64,000 nt of DNA from an uncultured Aliiroseovarius sp. (GCF_947497285.1 NZ_CANMFT010000001.1:558001-622000), one strand, 5' to 3'. Numbered from the stretch's first letter, positions 48,442 through 57,528 are shown. The notes: a model not told the origin generated them from the sequence alone. Numbers and translations: made by a program.

Positions 48442-49137
48442 ATGTCCATAGACGCCTTACTTTTCGACAAGGACGGAACGCTGTTCCTGTTTGAGGCAAC
48501 TTGGGAAAGCTGGGCGCGCGCGGTGCTGTTGCGTCTGTCGGATGGTGATCTGAGCCGGGCCGAGGTCTTGGGCCGCGCCATCGGTTTCGACTTGCCGGCG
48601 CAACGGTTCGAGCGTGACAGCGTCGTCATCGCCGGCACCCCGTCACAGGTTGTCGCTGCATTGCAGGCCCATATCGACATTGAGGCAAGCGCGCTGGAAA
48701 GACTTCTTAACGACGAAGCCGCCGTCGCGCCACAAGTCGAAGCCGTTCCGTTGACGCAATTTCTTGAAAACCTGCGCGGGCGCGGGTTGAAGCTTGGGGT
48801 CGCCACCAATGATGCAGAGCGCCCGGCGCGCGCGCATTTGACAGCGGCTGGGGTTGTTGCCCATTTTGACTTCATCGCGGGTTATGACAGCGGCTATGGG
48901 TCCAAACCCGCTCCGGGGCCCTGCAATGCCTTTGCCCAAGCTTGCGGGATCGCCCCCGACCGCATCGCCATGGTGGGTGACAGCTTGCATGACCTGCACG
49001 CCGGACGGGCCGCTGGCATGAGAACGATTGGCGTATTAACCGGGCTTGCAACGCGAGATGAGCTGTCGCCCCACGCCGACATAGTCTTGGACCATATCGG
49101 ACATATCTCTCCTTGGCTGGACGACCAGCAAAGCTGA
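48442..49137 (+). CDS. HAD-superfamily hydrolase, phosphoglycolate-phosphatase-like
   Basis: A 231-residue HAD IA-type phosphatase: motif I FDKDGTLFLF, motif II GVATNDAE, motif III Lys in GSKPAPGP and motif IV GDSLHDLHAGRAAG. Catalytic residues are complete. It differs clearly from the phosphatase at 1931. The substrate is unknown. It lies 42 bases after DUF3572 and 90 before the H-NOX-like gene. Confidence 0.82.
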   Translation: MSIDALLFDKDGTLFLFEATWESWARAVLLRLSDGDLSRAEVLGRAIGFDLPAQRFERDSVVIAGTPSQVVAALQAHIDIEASALERLLNDEAAVAPQVEAVPLTQFLENLRGRGLKLGVATNDAERPARAHLTAAGVVAHFDFIAGYDSGYGSKPAPGPCNAFAQACGIAPDRIAMVGDSLHDLHAGRAAGMRTIGVLTGLATRDELSPHADIVLDHIGHISPWLDDQQS

Positions 49138-49227
49138 ACGGCTGCTCTGAATTATCTTCGGTCTGAGATTTCCTGTTTGTTAACAAACGACTGTTAGCGT
49201 CACCTCACCTAACAATATGTGATGATG

Positions 49228-49818
49228 ATGCACGGGCTGATCTTGTGGTCTTTTGAACGGTTTATGTGCCTGACCTATGGGCACGGGCGGTGGCGCGACA
49301 TAATGCGCGACCTCGACCTGTCTTATGATAGTTTTGTCCCGATGTTCCGCTACGAGGCCAGTATGGCCACCGCTGTCGTCGACGCGACCGCAGCGCAGCT
49401 TGAAAAGCCCCGCGATATGGTGTTGGAGGATTTCGGCACGTTTCTGGTGACAGATGATCGCGCCGGCAGGGTGCGGCGCCTGCTGCGCTTTGGCGGCACC
49501 AGCTTTGTTGATTTCCTACACTCGCTTGAAGATCTAAGCGGCCGGGCGCAACTGGCTGTTCCCGACCTTGATCTGCCCGTGATCGAACTGGATGAAATCC
49601 GAGCAGATGAGTATGTGGTAACCTGCCGGGACGTGCCAAAGGATCTGGGCCATGTGCTGCTGGGCGTGTTGCGCGCCCTTGCCGACGACTATGGTACATT
49701 GGCCTTTCTGGAACATCTGGGCCGTGAGGACCAAACCGAAACGTTGTCCGTTCACTTGCTGGCGATGCAGCACGGGGAAGGGCGCGCCTTTCAACTGGCT
49801 ATGGGGGGCGGCACATGA
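49228..49818 (+). CDS. H-NOX-like (haem-NO-binding fold) protein lacking the haem ligand residues
   Basis: A 196-residue protein with the H-NOX layout: MHGLILWSFERFM at the start, VLEDFGTFLV in the middle and FVDFLHSLEDLSGRAQL before GHVLLGVLRALADDYG. In haem-binding H-NOX the proximal His sits in LDxxH; here the position is Ser104 (LEDLS). The YxSxR haem-propionate motif aligns with RDVPK. Both signatures are therefore missing, and haem binding in the normal way is doubtful; His98 is the nearest alternative. Any of ATG 49222, 49225 or 49228 may be the start. The stop overlaps the cyclase gene. Confidence 0.75.
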   Translation: MHGLILWSFERFMCLTYGHGRWRDIMRDLDLSYDSFVPMFRYEASMATAVVDATAAQLEKPRDMVLEDFGTFLVTDDRAGRVRRLLRFGGTSFVDFLHSLEDLSGRAQLAVPDLDLPVIELDEIRADEYVVTCRDVPKDLGHVLLGVLRALADDYGTLAFLEHLGREDQTETLSVHLLAMQHGEGRAFQLAMGGGT

Positions 49819-50897
49819 ACGCCGAAACGCCCTTCCGGCTTGCCGCTCACACGCTTGATCAGTTGATGCCGATGCATCTTATCGTCGACGAAACCGCGCG
49901 CGTATTGCATGCGGGACCAACCATCACCAAGGTGCTGTCATCCGACCTGGTGGGCCGGGTCGTCTTTTCGCTCTTCGAATTACGTCGGCCACGTTTCGTG
50001 AACTCGATGCAGGATGTGCGCGCCTTGGGTGATGCCAAGGTCTATTTGCGCCTGAAAGATGGCTTCGGCACCCCGATGGTGGGAACGGTCGCGGTGCTTC
50101 CGGAGGCAAATCATGTTCTGATCAACCTTTCCTTTGGCTACGCCATTGTCGATGCGGTGGCGCGCTATGATCTTGCCGGTTCGGATTTTGCGCCAACAGA
50201 CCTGACGGTCGAGATGTTGTATCTGGTGGAAGCAAAGACCGCCGCGATGGAAGCAACAAGCCAGTTGGCGCATCGCCTGCACGGGGAAAAGGCCGAAGCG
50301 CAAGAGGTCGCCATGACCGACGGGCTGACCGGGGTGTGCAATCGGCGGGCATTGGATGACACATTGGATCGGCAGATTTCGCGGGGTCTTTCCTTTTCGC
50401 TGATGCATATCGACCTCGACTTCTTCAAGGCCGTGAACGACACCTATGGCCACGCGGCAGGTGACGCGGTTTTGCGCAAGGTCGCAACCATTCTGTCCGA
50501 GGAAACGCGCGATACCGATTCGGTTGCCCGCGTCGGGGGAGATGAATTCGTCATACTTTTTGGTGGTCTGACGGATGCAGACCGTTTGCAGAGTATCGCC
50601 CGAAGGATCATTTCAAAACTCGAACAGCCAATCCCCTACAAAACAGACCTGTGCCGCATTTCTGCAAGCATCGGGATCGTGCGCAGCTCACTTTATGACA
50701 CGATTGACGCGGACCAGCTGGCCGAAGACGCTGATCGGGCACTCTATATGTCAAAAAAACGAGGGCGCGCCTGCTATACGATGTTCACGCCAGATCATCC
50801 GTCCGACTGCGACGCAGAAGAGGTGAAACAAGGCACGATGAAACAGGGATTGGGGACAGACAAAGCGGCCATTGACACGACCTTACCGGAGCCCTAG
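49815..50897 (+). CDS. Diguanylate cyclase with HNOBA-like sensory domain
   Basis: A 360-residue c-di-GMP synthase. The N-terminal roughly 135 residues look like the haem-NO-binding-associated (HNOBA) domain that partners H-NOX proteins (HLIVDETARVLHAGPTI, GRVVFSLFELRRP). A coiled coil (about 135-165) leads into a GGDEF domain with MTDGLTGVCNRRAL, DLDFFKAVNDTYGH and the active site GGDEF. The I-site RDTD precedes it by five residues. ATG overlaps the H-NOX-like stop by four bases, so the two are made together and probably form a signalling complex. Confidence 0.85.
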   Translation: MNAETPFRLAAHTLDQLMPMHLIVDETARVLHAGPTITKVLSSDLVGRVVFSLFELRRPRFVNSMQDVRALGDAKVYLRLKDGFGTPMVGTVAVLPEANHVLINLSFGYAIVDAVARYDLAGSDFAPTDLTVEMLYLVEAKTAAMEATSQLAHRLHGEKAEAQEVAMTDGLTGVCNRRALDDTLDRQISRGLSFSLMHIDLDFFKAVNDTYGHAAGDAVLRKVATILSEETRDTDSVARVGGDEFVILFGGLTDADRLQSIARRIISKLEQPIPYKTDLCRISASIGIVRSSLYDTIDADQLAEDADRALYMSKKRGRACYTMFTPDHPSDCDAEEVKQGTMKQGLGTDKAAIDTTLPEP

Positions 50898-50942
50898 CAG
50901 GGGGGCGATCCTATTGATGAACCTTTGGTGCAGGACTGCGCA

Positions 50943-51299
50943 TTGACCTTTCTTTGCCCGACATTGGCCCGCGCTGTCGCTCTGTTGTGTCTGTCGCAAC
51001 CGCTTGCGGCCGACACAGGCGAGGTCGTTCAGTCCATCATTGGGCGCACGCTTGTCGGGTCCGAGGCGTCGCATTCGATCATCCATGCCGACGGGTCACT
51101 CGAGGGGCGCTATAACGGTATCGCGTTTTCGGGAAAATGGTATCTGGACGGCGACCAATACTGTCGCGAGTTCACGCGCGGGATTGCCCTTGCCCAGTCT
51201 TGTGTGCAGGTGCGCGCTGACCGCGATGCGGCGGGCCGAATTGTTGGGGTGATCTTCGTGGGCGATGGCTACCGAACGCAATTCCACTTGATGGATTGA
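50943..51299 (+). CDS. Small exported protein of unknown function
   Basis: About 118 residues, with a signal peptide (RAVALLCLSQPLAAD) and a mature domain containing SHSIIHADGSLEGRYNG, GKWYLDGDQYCREFTRG and VGVIFVGDGYRTQFHLMD. Two cysteines could pair. The start is uncertain: TTG 50943 has AGGA 7 bases upstream and gives a normal signal peptide; GTG 50928 and TTG 50925 are alternatives. I do not recognise the family. It lies 45 bases after the cyclase gene. Confidence 0.6.
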   Translation: MTFLCPTLARAVALLCLSQPLAADTGEVVQSIIGRTLVGSEASHSIIHADGSLEGRYNGIAFSGKWYLDGDQYCREFTRGIALAQSCVQVRADRDAAGRIVGVIFVGDGYRTQFHLMD

Positions 51300-51308
51300 C
51301 CGCAATAT

Positions 51309-51333
51309 TTGCACGCATTTGCAGGTGGTTGCA
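51309..51333. repeat. Three TTGCA copies at exact 10-base intervals
   Basis: TTGCA occurs at 51309, 51319 and 51329, one helical turn apart, in the gap between the small exported protein gene and tRNA-Glu. Phased repeats of this kind can bind proteins on one face of the DNA. Nothing else is visible in the surrounding 120 bases. Confidence 0.35.
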
Positions 51334-51419
51334 CAGAACCGTCGCACCTACAGGTCGAAGGTGTCGAAACGACAGCCGCGCATTGGAAGTGGCTTTGTCT
51401 GAGATGTTTTTGGGAAAAG

Positions 51420-51494
51420 TGGCAGCCCGTAGGGGAATCGAACCCCTCTTTCCAGGTTGAAAACCTGGCGTCCTAACCGATAGACGAACGGGCC
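51420..51494 (-). tRNA. tRNA-Glu (anticodon UUC)
   Basis: On the minus strand the sequence folds into a full cloverleaf of 75 bases with CCA encoded. The acceptor stem GGCCCGT pairs with ACGGGCT (a G-U at the first pair), the anticodon stem is CCAGG/CCTGG around a loop with TTC, and the T arm AGGGGTTCGATTCCCCT is perfect. The anticodon UUC reads both glutamate codons. Confidence 0.97.
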
Positions 51495-51586
51495 ACTCTG
51501 TTGGTGAGGGGGGTTCTATGAGAAAGGTTCAAAGCGCGCAAGAGGGTTTCGGCGCTTTTTTGAAAAAACTAACGGGCCCGTCAAAA

Positions 51587-53335
51587 TCAGGCTTTGGCAG
51601 CGTCTTCAAGCCGCAGTTGCGGGCTGCAGCGACCTTGCCACTGGTTGATTTCAAGTCGCCCTGCCAAGTGGAACCGCGCGCCGCCATGTTGTTCTAGCAT
51701 TGGCCCCATCGGACCATCGAATGCCCCAAACGCAATGGCGTCAATGCGGGTTCCCAGCCCATCCCCAAAGCTGACTTTAAGATGCGTTTGCCCGACGCGC
51801 TTTGCAAAGAGGATCTGTACATCGGGAAAGGCGAACCGCGGGGCGGGGGCCGCGGCACCAAATGGGCCGGCTTGTTCCAACGTTTCAATCAAATCGACGG
51901 TTGCGGCGGCAGGCATAAGAACCCCGTCAATCACAAGATCTGCCGCTCCCAAATCTCCTGCACCCTGTGCGGCCAGCATTTCGGACAGGCGTGCCATTGC
52001 GGGGGACAACTGATCGCGTGACAAGCTGAGTCCGGCCGCCATCTTGTGACCACCTCCTTTGCTGATCAACCCGTCCGCAGCCAGCCGATGGATCGCCGCG
52101 CCCAGGTCGATGCCCCTGACGGATCGGCCCGATCCTTTACCGTCATCCCCGTCAAAGCCGATCACGATGGCGGGGCGATTGGTGGCTTCCTTCAAGCGGC
52201 TGGCGACGATGCCGACCACGCCGGGATGCCAGCCATCTGCGGCGGCCCAGACCAGCGGGGCGTCCAACCCGCGTTGGGTGGCCTGATCCATCGCGGCGTC
52301 CTGGACACGGGCTTCAATTTCGCGCCGTTCTGCGTTGAGTTCATTCAGCTTTTCAGCGATGGAACGAGCTTCGTTCAGATCGGTGGTGGACAACAGCCGC
52401 GCGCCAAGATCGGCCTTGCCGATCCGCCCGCCCGCGTTCACCCGTGGCCCCATCAGGTAGCCAAGATGATAGGCGCGTGGGGCCTCGTTCAGGCCCGCCA
52501 CGTCGGCCAGCGCAACCATGCCGGGGCGTGTGCGCCGAGCCATGATCTTCAATCCCTGCCGCACAAAGGCACGGTTGGCATCGGTCAGCGGGGCCACATC
52601 GGCGACGGTGCCAAGGGCGACCAGATCAAGCATTGAAATCAGGTCGGGGCCAGTGCGCCCCGCTTCGCGCAACACGCGCCCCAGTTCGACCAGCAGCAAG
52701 AAGACGACACCAGCGGCACACAAGTATCCCGGCGCGTCCAGTTCATCCTGCCGGTTGGGGTTCACCACGGCGTTGGCGTCGGGAAGCGTTTCGCCACCAA
52801 GGTGGTGATCCAGCACGACAACATCGGCGCCTTTCGCGCGCGCCGCGGCAATCGGCTCGAAGCTCAGCGTGCCACAATCAACGCAGATGATCAGGCTGTG
52901 ATCGGCCGCCAGTGCCTCCATCGCTGGGGTGTTGGGGCCATAACCTTCGTCGATCCTGTCAGGGATATATAGCGTAACATCGCGCTGGAACTGTCGAAAC
53001 CAGTCGATCAGCAGCGCCGCCGAGGTCGCGCCGTCAACGTCATAGTCGGCAAAGATGGCGACCGCTTCTTTCTGGTCAAGCGCTTGCAGAACGCGGGTGG
53101 CCGCGGCTTGCATGTCCTTCATCTTGCGTGGATCGGGCAGCAGGTCGCGCATGGTTGGGTCAAGATATCCCGGGGCTTCTTCGGCGGGCACACCGCGCCG
53201 GGCCAGCACTTTGCAAAGGGGTGCGGGCAGTCCGGTTTTCTGCTCCAACGCTTCGGATTGGCGGTCGATTTCAGACGAGGGGCCAACCCAGCGCCGCCCG
53301 GTGACCGAGCTGTCGACACCCAGAAAACTGCTCAC
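51587..53335 (-). CDS. recJ: Single-stranded-DNA-specific exonuclease RecJ
   Basis: 5'-3' exonuclease used in recombination and mismatch repair; 582 residues, the usual length. DHH-family motifs are AIFADYDVDGATSAAL, VDCGT, VLDHHLGGETLPDA and the late GGGHKMAAGLSL of the DHHA1 domain. The start is GTG at 53335, overlapping the upstream isochorismatase-like stop by four bases (GTGA). It is the last gene of a minus-strand run that includes hom and glpX. Confidence 0.95.
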   Translation of the reverse strand: MSSFLGVDSSVTGRRWVGPSSEIDRQSEALEQKTGLPAPLCKVLARRGVPAEEAPGYLDPTMRDLLPDPRKMKDMQAAATRVLQALDQKEAVAIFADYDVDGATSAALLIDWFRQFQRDVTLYIPDRIDEGYGPNTPAMEALAADHSLIICVDCGTLSFEPIAAARAKGADVVVLDHHLGGETLPDANAVVNPNRQDELDAPGYLCAAGVVFLLLVELGRVLREAGRTGPDLISMLDLVALGTVADVAPLTDANRAFVRQGLKIMARRTRPGMVALADVAGLNEAPRAYHLGYLMGPRVNAGGRIGKADLGARLLSTTDLNEARSIAEKLNELNAERREIEARVQDAAMDQATQRGLDAPLVWAAADGWHPGVVGIVASRLKEATNRPAIVIGFDGDDGKGSGRSVRGIDLGAAIHRLAADGLISKGGGHKMAAGLSLSRDQLSPAMARLSEMLAAQGAGDLGAADLVIDGVLMPAAATVDLIETLEQAGPFGAAAPAPRFAFPDVQILFAKRVGQTHLKVSFGDGLGTRIDAIAFGAFDGPMGPMLEQHGGARFHLAGRLEINQWQGRCSPQLRLEDAAKA

Positions 53336-53901
53336 CCCATCACCTCATCCGTTGTGCACACACAGGCGAATTCGCCGTTCAGGTGATCAAGGGCGGCGAC
53401 GTGGATGTCGTGGGCTGTCGGGGGGCGCGTCGGGGTGGTGACGTTGCGCCAGCCCGCGTCTGCATTTCCTGTGAAGGCCGCGCAGGCGTCATGGGGCAGC
53501 GTCACGTCAAATCCAAGGTTTGCGGCCATACGGCTGGTGGTCGAGACGCAATGCGGCGTGGTCAAACCACAGATCACCACCGAGGTGACCGAGGCCGCGC
53601 GAAGCCGGGCTTCGAGATCCGTGCCAATGAAAGCCGCGTTTACGTGTTTGGTGAGCACAGGCTCGTTCGGCAGCGGCGTCACTTCGGGTTTGAAGTCAAC
53701 GGCACCACCATCCGGGTTCAACGGGCTGCCAGGCGTGGTGGACAGGTGCTGAATGTGGAAAACGGGCCAGCTTTTGGCCCGCCAATGGGTAAGCAGCCGG
53801 GCGGCATTCGCTTCGGCTTCCGGGTTGTTACGAGCGCCCCAGAAGGGATCATCAAACCCCTTCTGGATATCAATCAAGATCAGCGCCCGCGAGTCTGTCA
53901 T
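53332..53901 (-). CDS. Isochorismatase-family cysteine hydrolase
   Basis: A 189-residue alpha/beta hydrolase of the isochorismatase/nicotinamidase superfamily. The catalytic Asp is in LILIDIQKGF, the Lys in VLTKHVNAAF and the nucleophilic Cys in ICGLTTPHCVSTTSRMA. All three are intact. The substrate is unknown. It overlaps glpX by one base at its start and recJ by four at its end, so translation of the three genes is coupled. Confidence 0.85.
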   Translation of the reverse strand: MTDSRALILIDIQKGFDDPFWGARNNPEAEANAARLLTHWRAKSWPVFHIQHLSTTPGSPLNPDGGAVDFKPEVTPLPNEPVLTKHVNAAFIGTDLEARLRAASVTSVVICGLTTPHCVSTTSRMAANLGFDVTLPHDACAAFTGNADAGWRNVTTPTRPPTAHDIHVAALDHLNGEFACVCTTDEVMG

Positions 53902-54872
53902 CAGCTGGCCGAGACAGGATTGCGATAGATCATGCGCCGCACCGATCCGGTTTTCGACCGCATCAGAATGGTTTCCGTCGTCAGAAAGCCCGGCTCGCGT
54001 TTGATGCCGGACACAATCGAGCCGTCGGTGACGCCGGTGGCGGCAAAGATCACATCGGCGGTGACCATTTCGTCGCGGGTATAGATGCGGTTCAGGTCGG
54101 TGATCCCGGCCTTGGCCGCGCGGCCGCGTTCGTCGTCGTTGCGGAAGGTCAACTGACCCCACATCTGCCCGCCCATGCATTTTAGGGCCGAGGCCGCCAG
54201 AACGCCTTCGGGTGCACCGCCGCTGCCCATATACATGTCGATGCCGGTTATGTCGGCTTCGGCACAGTGGATGACGCCAGCCACGTCACCATCGGTGATT
54301 AGGCGGATCGCCGCGCCGGTTGACCGGATGCCTTCGATCATTTCCTCGTGGCGGGGGCGTTCCAACACGCAAACGGTGATGTCCGACATGTCGCATCCGC
54401 GCGCTTTCGCCAGCGCCTTGACGCGGTCTGCGGGCGACATCTCCAGGCTGACAACGTCTTTCGGATAGCCCGGCCCGATGGCCAGCTTCTCCATATAGAC
54501 GTCCGGGGCGTGCAACAGCGTGCCGCGCGGGGCCATGGCGATGACGGTCAGCGCGTTGGGCATGTCTTTCGCCGTCAGCGTGGTGCCTTCCAGCGGGTCA
54601 AGCGCGATGTCCACAGCGGGGCCTTCGCCGGTGCCGACCTCTTCCCCGATATAGAGCATCGGGGCTTCGTCCCGTTCGCCTTCGCCGATCACCACGGTGC
54701 CGTGTATTTCCAGCAGGTTCAGCTGATCGCGCATGGCGTTGACGGCGGCCTGATCCGCGGCTTTTTCATCCCCGCGCCCAACAAGGTTTGCGCTGGCCAT
54801 GGCGGCGGCTTCAGATACACGAGCCAGACCCAGCGAAAGCATTCGGTCCAGAAAAACGACTTTATCGGCCAT
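53901..54872 (-). CDS. glpX: Class II fructose-1,6-bisphosphatase
   Basis: Gluconeogenic phosphatase of 323 residues related to lithium-sensitive phosphatases. Metal-site motifs are GEGERDEAPMLYIGE and DIALDPLEGTTLTAKD, with MGSGGAPEGVLAASALKCMGG and FAATGVTDGS further on. AAGGA lies 8 bases before ATG 54872. It follows the ceramidase-like gene by 84 bases on the same strand. Confidence 0.95.
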   Translation of the reverse strand: MADKVVFLDRMLSLGLARVSEAAAMASANLVGRGDEKAADQAAVNAMRDQLNLLEIHGTVVIGEGERDEAPMLYIGEEVGTGEGPAVDIALDPLEGTTLTAKDMPNALTVIAMAPRGTLLHAPDVYMEKLAIGPGYPKDVVSLEMSPADRVKALAKARGCDMSDITVCVLERPRHEEMIEGIRSTGAAIRLITDGDVAGVIHCAEADITGIDMYMGSGGAPEGVLAASALKCMGGQMWGQLTFRNDDERGRAAKAGITDLNRIYTRDEMVTADVIFAATGVTDGSIVSGIKREPGFLTTETILMRSKTGSVRRMIYRNPVSAS

Positions 54873-54956
54873 GAGGGCAATCCTTACTGTAAAAGTTGAT
54901 CTCGGTTTAGAGCCCGCAGGGGGCAGGGGCAAGGGATTTGCCGGGTTTTTGACAGA

Positions 54957-55709
54957 CTAAGCCGTGCGGGCGGCGGGGCTTCGGATCAGCCCCTGAAACA
55001 ACAGCGCGATCATCAATCCGTTCAGAATGTGCCAGATGAAATGAGTGCCAGCAGGCCAGATCGCGCACAGGTGCATGTCCAAAGTGCGCAGCGTCAGGGA
55101 CACCATGAAGGTCGCGGTGGCGGCCGCGATCCACGGGGCGATCGGGTGTCCGTTGCGGCGGCTGAGGGCAGCAAAGGCCAGGAGCGCCAGAACGGCGGGC
55201 AGGTATTGCTCGGACCCGTTCAGGAGAGAGTTGGCCGAAGCGGTGTGGTCATGCGCTTGCGTGGTCGGGGTAGGGGCGGTGGTGGTGGCGGTGGGAGGGG
55301 CCGCGCTGGTCTGGCTGCCGCTGCCATCTCCACCAAAGGCGAACAGCACAGCCGTGACACCAACTGCGATGGCCAACCCAAACCCGATACGACCGGGACG
55401 CACGCCGCCGATCCGGTGGATGGCGACCAGCACGAACAGCGCCACGAAGGTCCAGATCGGCACCACATCGGCAAGGCTGGACCACGCATTGGCGAAGGTG
55501 TGAAACAGAAAGCTGCCAACCCCGATCGCGGCGGCCAGCGCAATCAGCACGACGGTCATCACGTCGGTGCGGTCGCGCCGGCGGGCCTCGCGCCAGCCCC
55601 AGAGTGCGGCGACGACGAACGACAAGTTGGACAAGGCGTTCAGCGGCTCGGACCAGAAGTCGGCCCCGGTGCGTTCACAGTAGATGTCGACGGCGGCGAA
55701 CCAGTCCAT
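54957..55709 (-). CDS. Ceramidase-like integral membrane protein (CREST superfamily)
   Basis: A 250-residue membrane protein with about seven helices. It shows the ceramidase (alkaline phytoceramidase-like) motifs: DIYCERTGADFWSEPLNALS near the N-terminus, GVGSFLFHTFANAWSSLADV with a His and an Asp, and CAIWPAGTHFIWHILNG with two His. These are the expected zinc ligands. A Thr/Pro/Ala-rich loop (residues about 135-160) is inserted mid-protein. A lipid amide hydrolase function is inferred. It lies 7 bases after hom. Confidence 0.8.
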   Translation of the reverse strand: MDWFAAVDIYCERTGADFWSEPLNALSNLSFVVAALWGWREARRRDRTDVMTVVLIALAAAIGVGSFLFHTFANAWSSLADVVPIWTFVALFVLVAIHRIGGVRPGRIGFGLAIAVGVTAVLFAFGGDGSGSQTSAAPPTATTTAPTPTTQAHDHTASANSLLNGSEQYLPAVLALLAFAALSRRNGHPIAPWIAAATATFMVSLTLRTLDMHLCAIWPAGTHFIWHILNGLMIALLFQGLIRSPAARTA

Positions 55710-55716
55710 CGAGGGG

Positions 55717-57021
55717 TCAGACCTTTTCGATGCGAATGGCCACAGGTTCGCCGTCGACCACCTTGGTTTTGGCCAAACCAGCCAGAGCAGTGTCCAGCGC
55801 GTCGCGTGTGCATTTATGGGTCACGATCAGCACGGGCGCCAACTTCTGGTCGTGGCTGATCTGGCGCATCCGGTCGATCGAGATGCCGGCATCGCCCAGA
55901 ACTGCCGCCACCTTCGCCAGTGCGCCGGGTTTATCGAGCAACACCATGCGCAGATAGAACGGCGCAGGTTTCATCGCCTTCACACCCGTGACCGGGCGCA
56001 GGGTGTCTGCTGGTTGTCCAAAGGTCGGGATACGCAAGCCGCGCGCAATGTCCATCACGTCGCCCATGACAGCGCTGGCGGTCGGGCCTTCGCCCGCACC
56101 GGGGCCGCGCAGCACAACCTGCTCTATGGCGTCGCCTTCGACGACGACCATGTTGGTGCCGCCTTCCAACTGCCCAAGCGGAGAGCTGTCAGGCACGAGG
56201 CAGGGTGTCATGCGTTGTTCCAGCCCGCGCCCCGTCATCTGTGCCACACCCAAAAGCTTGATCCGATAGCCCATTTCGGCGGCGTGTTCGATGTCTTCCA
56301 ACTGGATGCGCTGGATGCCCTCAAGCTCGACCGCGTCGAAATTGACCTGCGTGCCAAAGGCGATGGAGGACAGGATCGCCAGCTTGTGGCCCGCGTCGAT
56401 GCCGCCCACGTCAAGGTTGGGGTCGGCTTCCAGATAGCCCAGCTCGGCACATTCTTCGAACAAGGCGTTATAGCCGCGTCCGGTGGCCTGCATCTGGGTC
56501 AGGATGTAATTGCAAGTGCCGTTCATCACGCCCATGACGCGGGTGATTTCATTACCTGCCAACCCTTCGGTCAAGGCTTTGATGATCGGGATGCCGCCTG
56601 CCACGGCGGCCTCAAACCGCAGGCGAACGTCCGCAGCTTCGGCAGCCAGCGCCAGTTCCTGCCCGTGATGAGCCAGAAGTGCTTTGTTGGCGGTGACGAT
56701 GTCTTTGCCTGCTGCTATCGCCGCTTCACAAGCGTCTTTGGCGGGGCCTTCGTGACCACCCATCAATTCGACGAATACGTCCACATCATCGCGTTTTGCC
56801 AGCGCGACGGGGTCGTCTTCCCAAGCGTAGTCTGACAGATCGACGCCACGATCCTTGTCGCGCGATCGGGCCGAAACGGCGGTGACCACCACGGCGCGTC
56901 CCGCGCGATCTTCAAGCAGGGCGGCTTGACGGCGAATGATCTTGATCACGCCGATGCCGACGGTGCCAAGACCTGCAATCCCAAGGCGCAAGGGGGTGCG
57001 CAGGGGGCTTGTGTCACTCAT
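55717..57021 (-). CDS. hom: Homoserine dehydrogenase
   Basis: Reduces aspartate semialdehyde to homoserine on the way to threonine and methionine. The 434-residue protein has the NAD(P) loop GIAGLGTVGIGVIKII, TANKALLAHHG, the substrate site GVMNGTCNYILTQM and GYLEADPNLDVGGIDAGHKL. A C-terminal ACT domain (about 350-434) points to feedback control by threonine. First of the hom, ceramidase-like, glpX, isochorismatase, recJ run. Confidence 0.95.
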   Translation of the reverse strand: MSDTSPLRTPLRLGIAGLGTVGIGVIKIIRRQAALLEDRAGRAVVVTAVSARSRDKDRGVDLSDYAWEDDPVALAKRDDVDVFVELMGGHEGPAKDACEAAIAAGKDIVTANKALLAHHGQELALAAEAADVRLRFEAAVAGGIPIIKALTEGLAGNEITRVMGVMNGTCNYILTQMQATGRGYNALFEECAELGYLEADPNLDVGGIDAGHKLAILSSIAFGTQVNFDAVELEGIQRIQLEDIEHAAEMGYRIKLLGVAQMTGRGLEQRMTPCLVPDSSPLGQLEGGTNMVVVEGDAIEQVVLRGPGAGEGPTASAVMGDVMDIARGLRIPTFGQPADTLRPVTGVKAMKPAPFYLRMVLLDKPGALAKVAAVLGDAGISIDRMRQISHDQKLAPVLIVTHKCTRDALDTALAGLAKTKVVDGEPVAIRIEKV

Positions 57022-57134
57022 GTTGCTTCTCCGTCGGCTGTGATCGTCATCAGGCGACGTGTAGCCAATGGCTGCGAAGGGTGCAATCCGCGCGGGCGAC
57101 GAATGGGGAAATATTCCGCCGTGTTGGGCAGCGT

Positions 57135-57422
57135 CTAGCGTTGCGCCAGCGCATCGTCCATCTGGGCCTCGGTCGCGGGGTCAATCACATCTGTGCCGCG
57201 CAAAGCGTCCGCGCGCGCGCGCAAACTGGCCGCTCGTGCTGCCAGATCGGCGGTTCCGTAATCGCCCTGATCTGGCGGGATTTGCGCCAACAGATCACCG
57301 ATGGGTTGGATGGTCGGAAAAGGGGCCAATGCCGCGTCGCCCGCCGCGAAATCCGGGCCGGGCGCGCAGCCGACAAGCGCCAGCAGCGCCGCGACAACAC
57401 AGGGCAGTAGGGGGCGGGTCAT
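57135..57422 (-). CDS. Small lipoprotein of unknown function
   Basis: A 95-residue protein with a lipoprotein signal (lipobox LVGC near residue 19) and an acidic, Ala-rich helical remainder (AARAASLRARADAL). It ends about 110 bases upstream of hom on the same strand. No family is recognised. Confidence 0.6.
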   Translation of the reverse strand: MTRPLLPCVVAALLALVGCAPGPDFAAGDAALAPFPTIQPIGDLLAQIPPDQGDYGTADLAARAASLRARADALRGTDVIDPATEAQMDDALAQR

Positions 57423-57528
57423 TGCGTGTGATCTCCGTTTCGGCCCATCGGGCTGGATTGACTTTAGCCGTGGGCGAAGGGGGCCGCAAGCCGCCACCCG
57501 GACGCCGCAAAGGGGGTGCAATCCGGGC

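Noticed and set aside
51420-51494. tRNA-Glu as an integration (att) site
   Set aside because: No integrase gene and no duplicated tRNA 3' end are visible within the window; flanking genes are housekeeping.
51540-51586. Terminator after recJ
   Set aside because: The minus strand reads ACGGGCCCGT followed by T-runs, but the GC palindrome leaves no room for a stable loop, so it is not called as a terminator.
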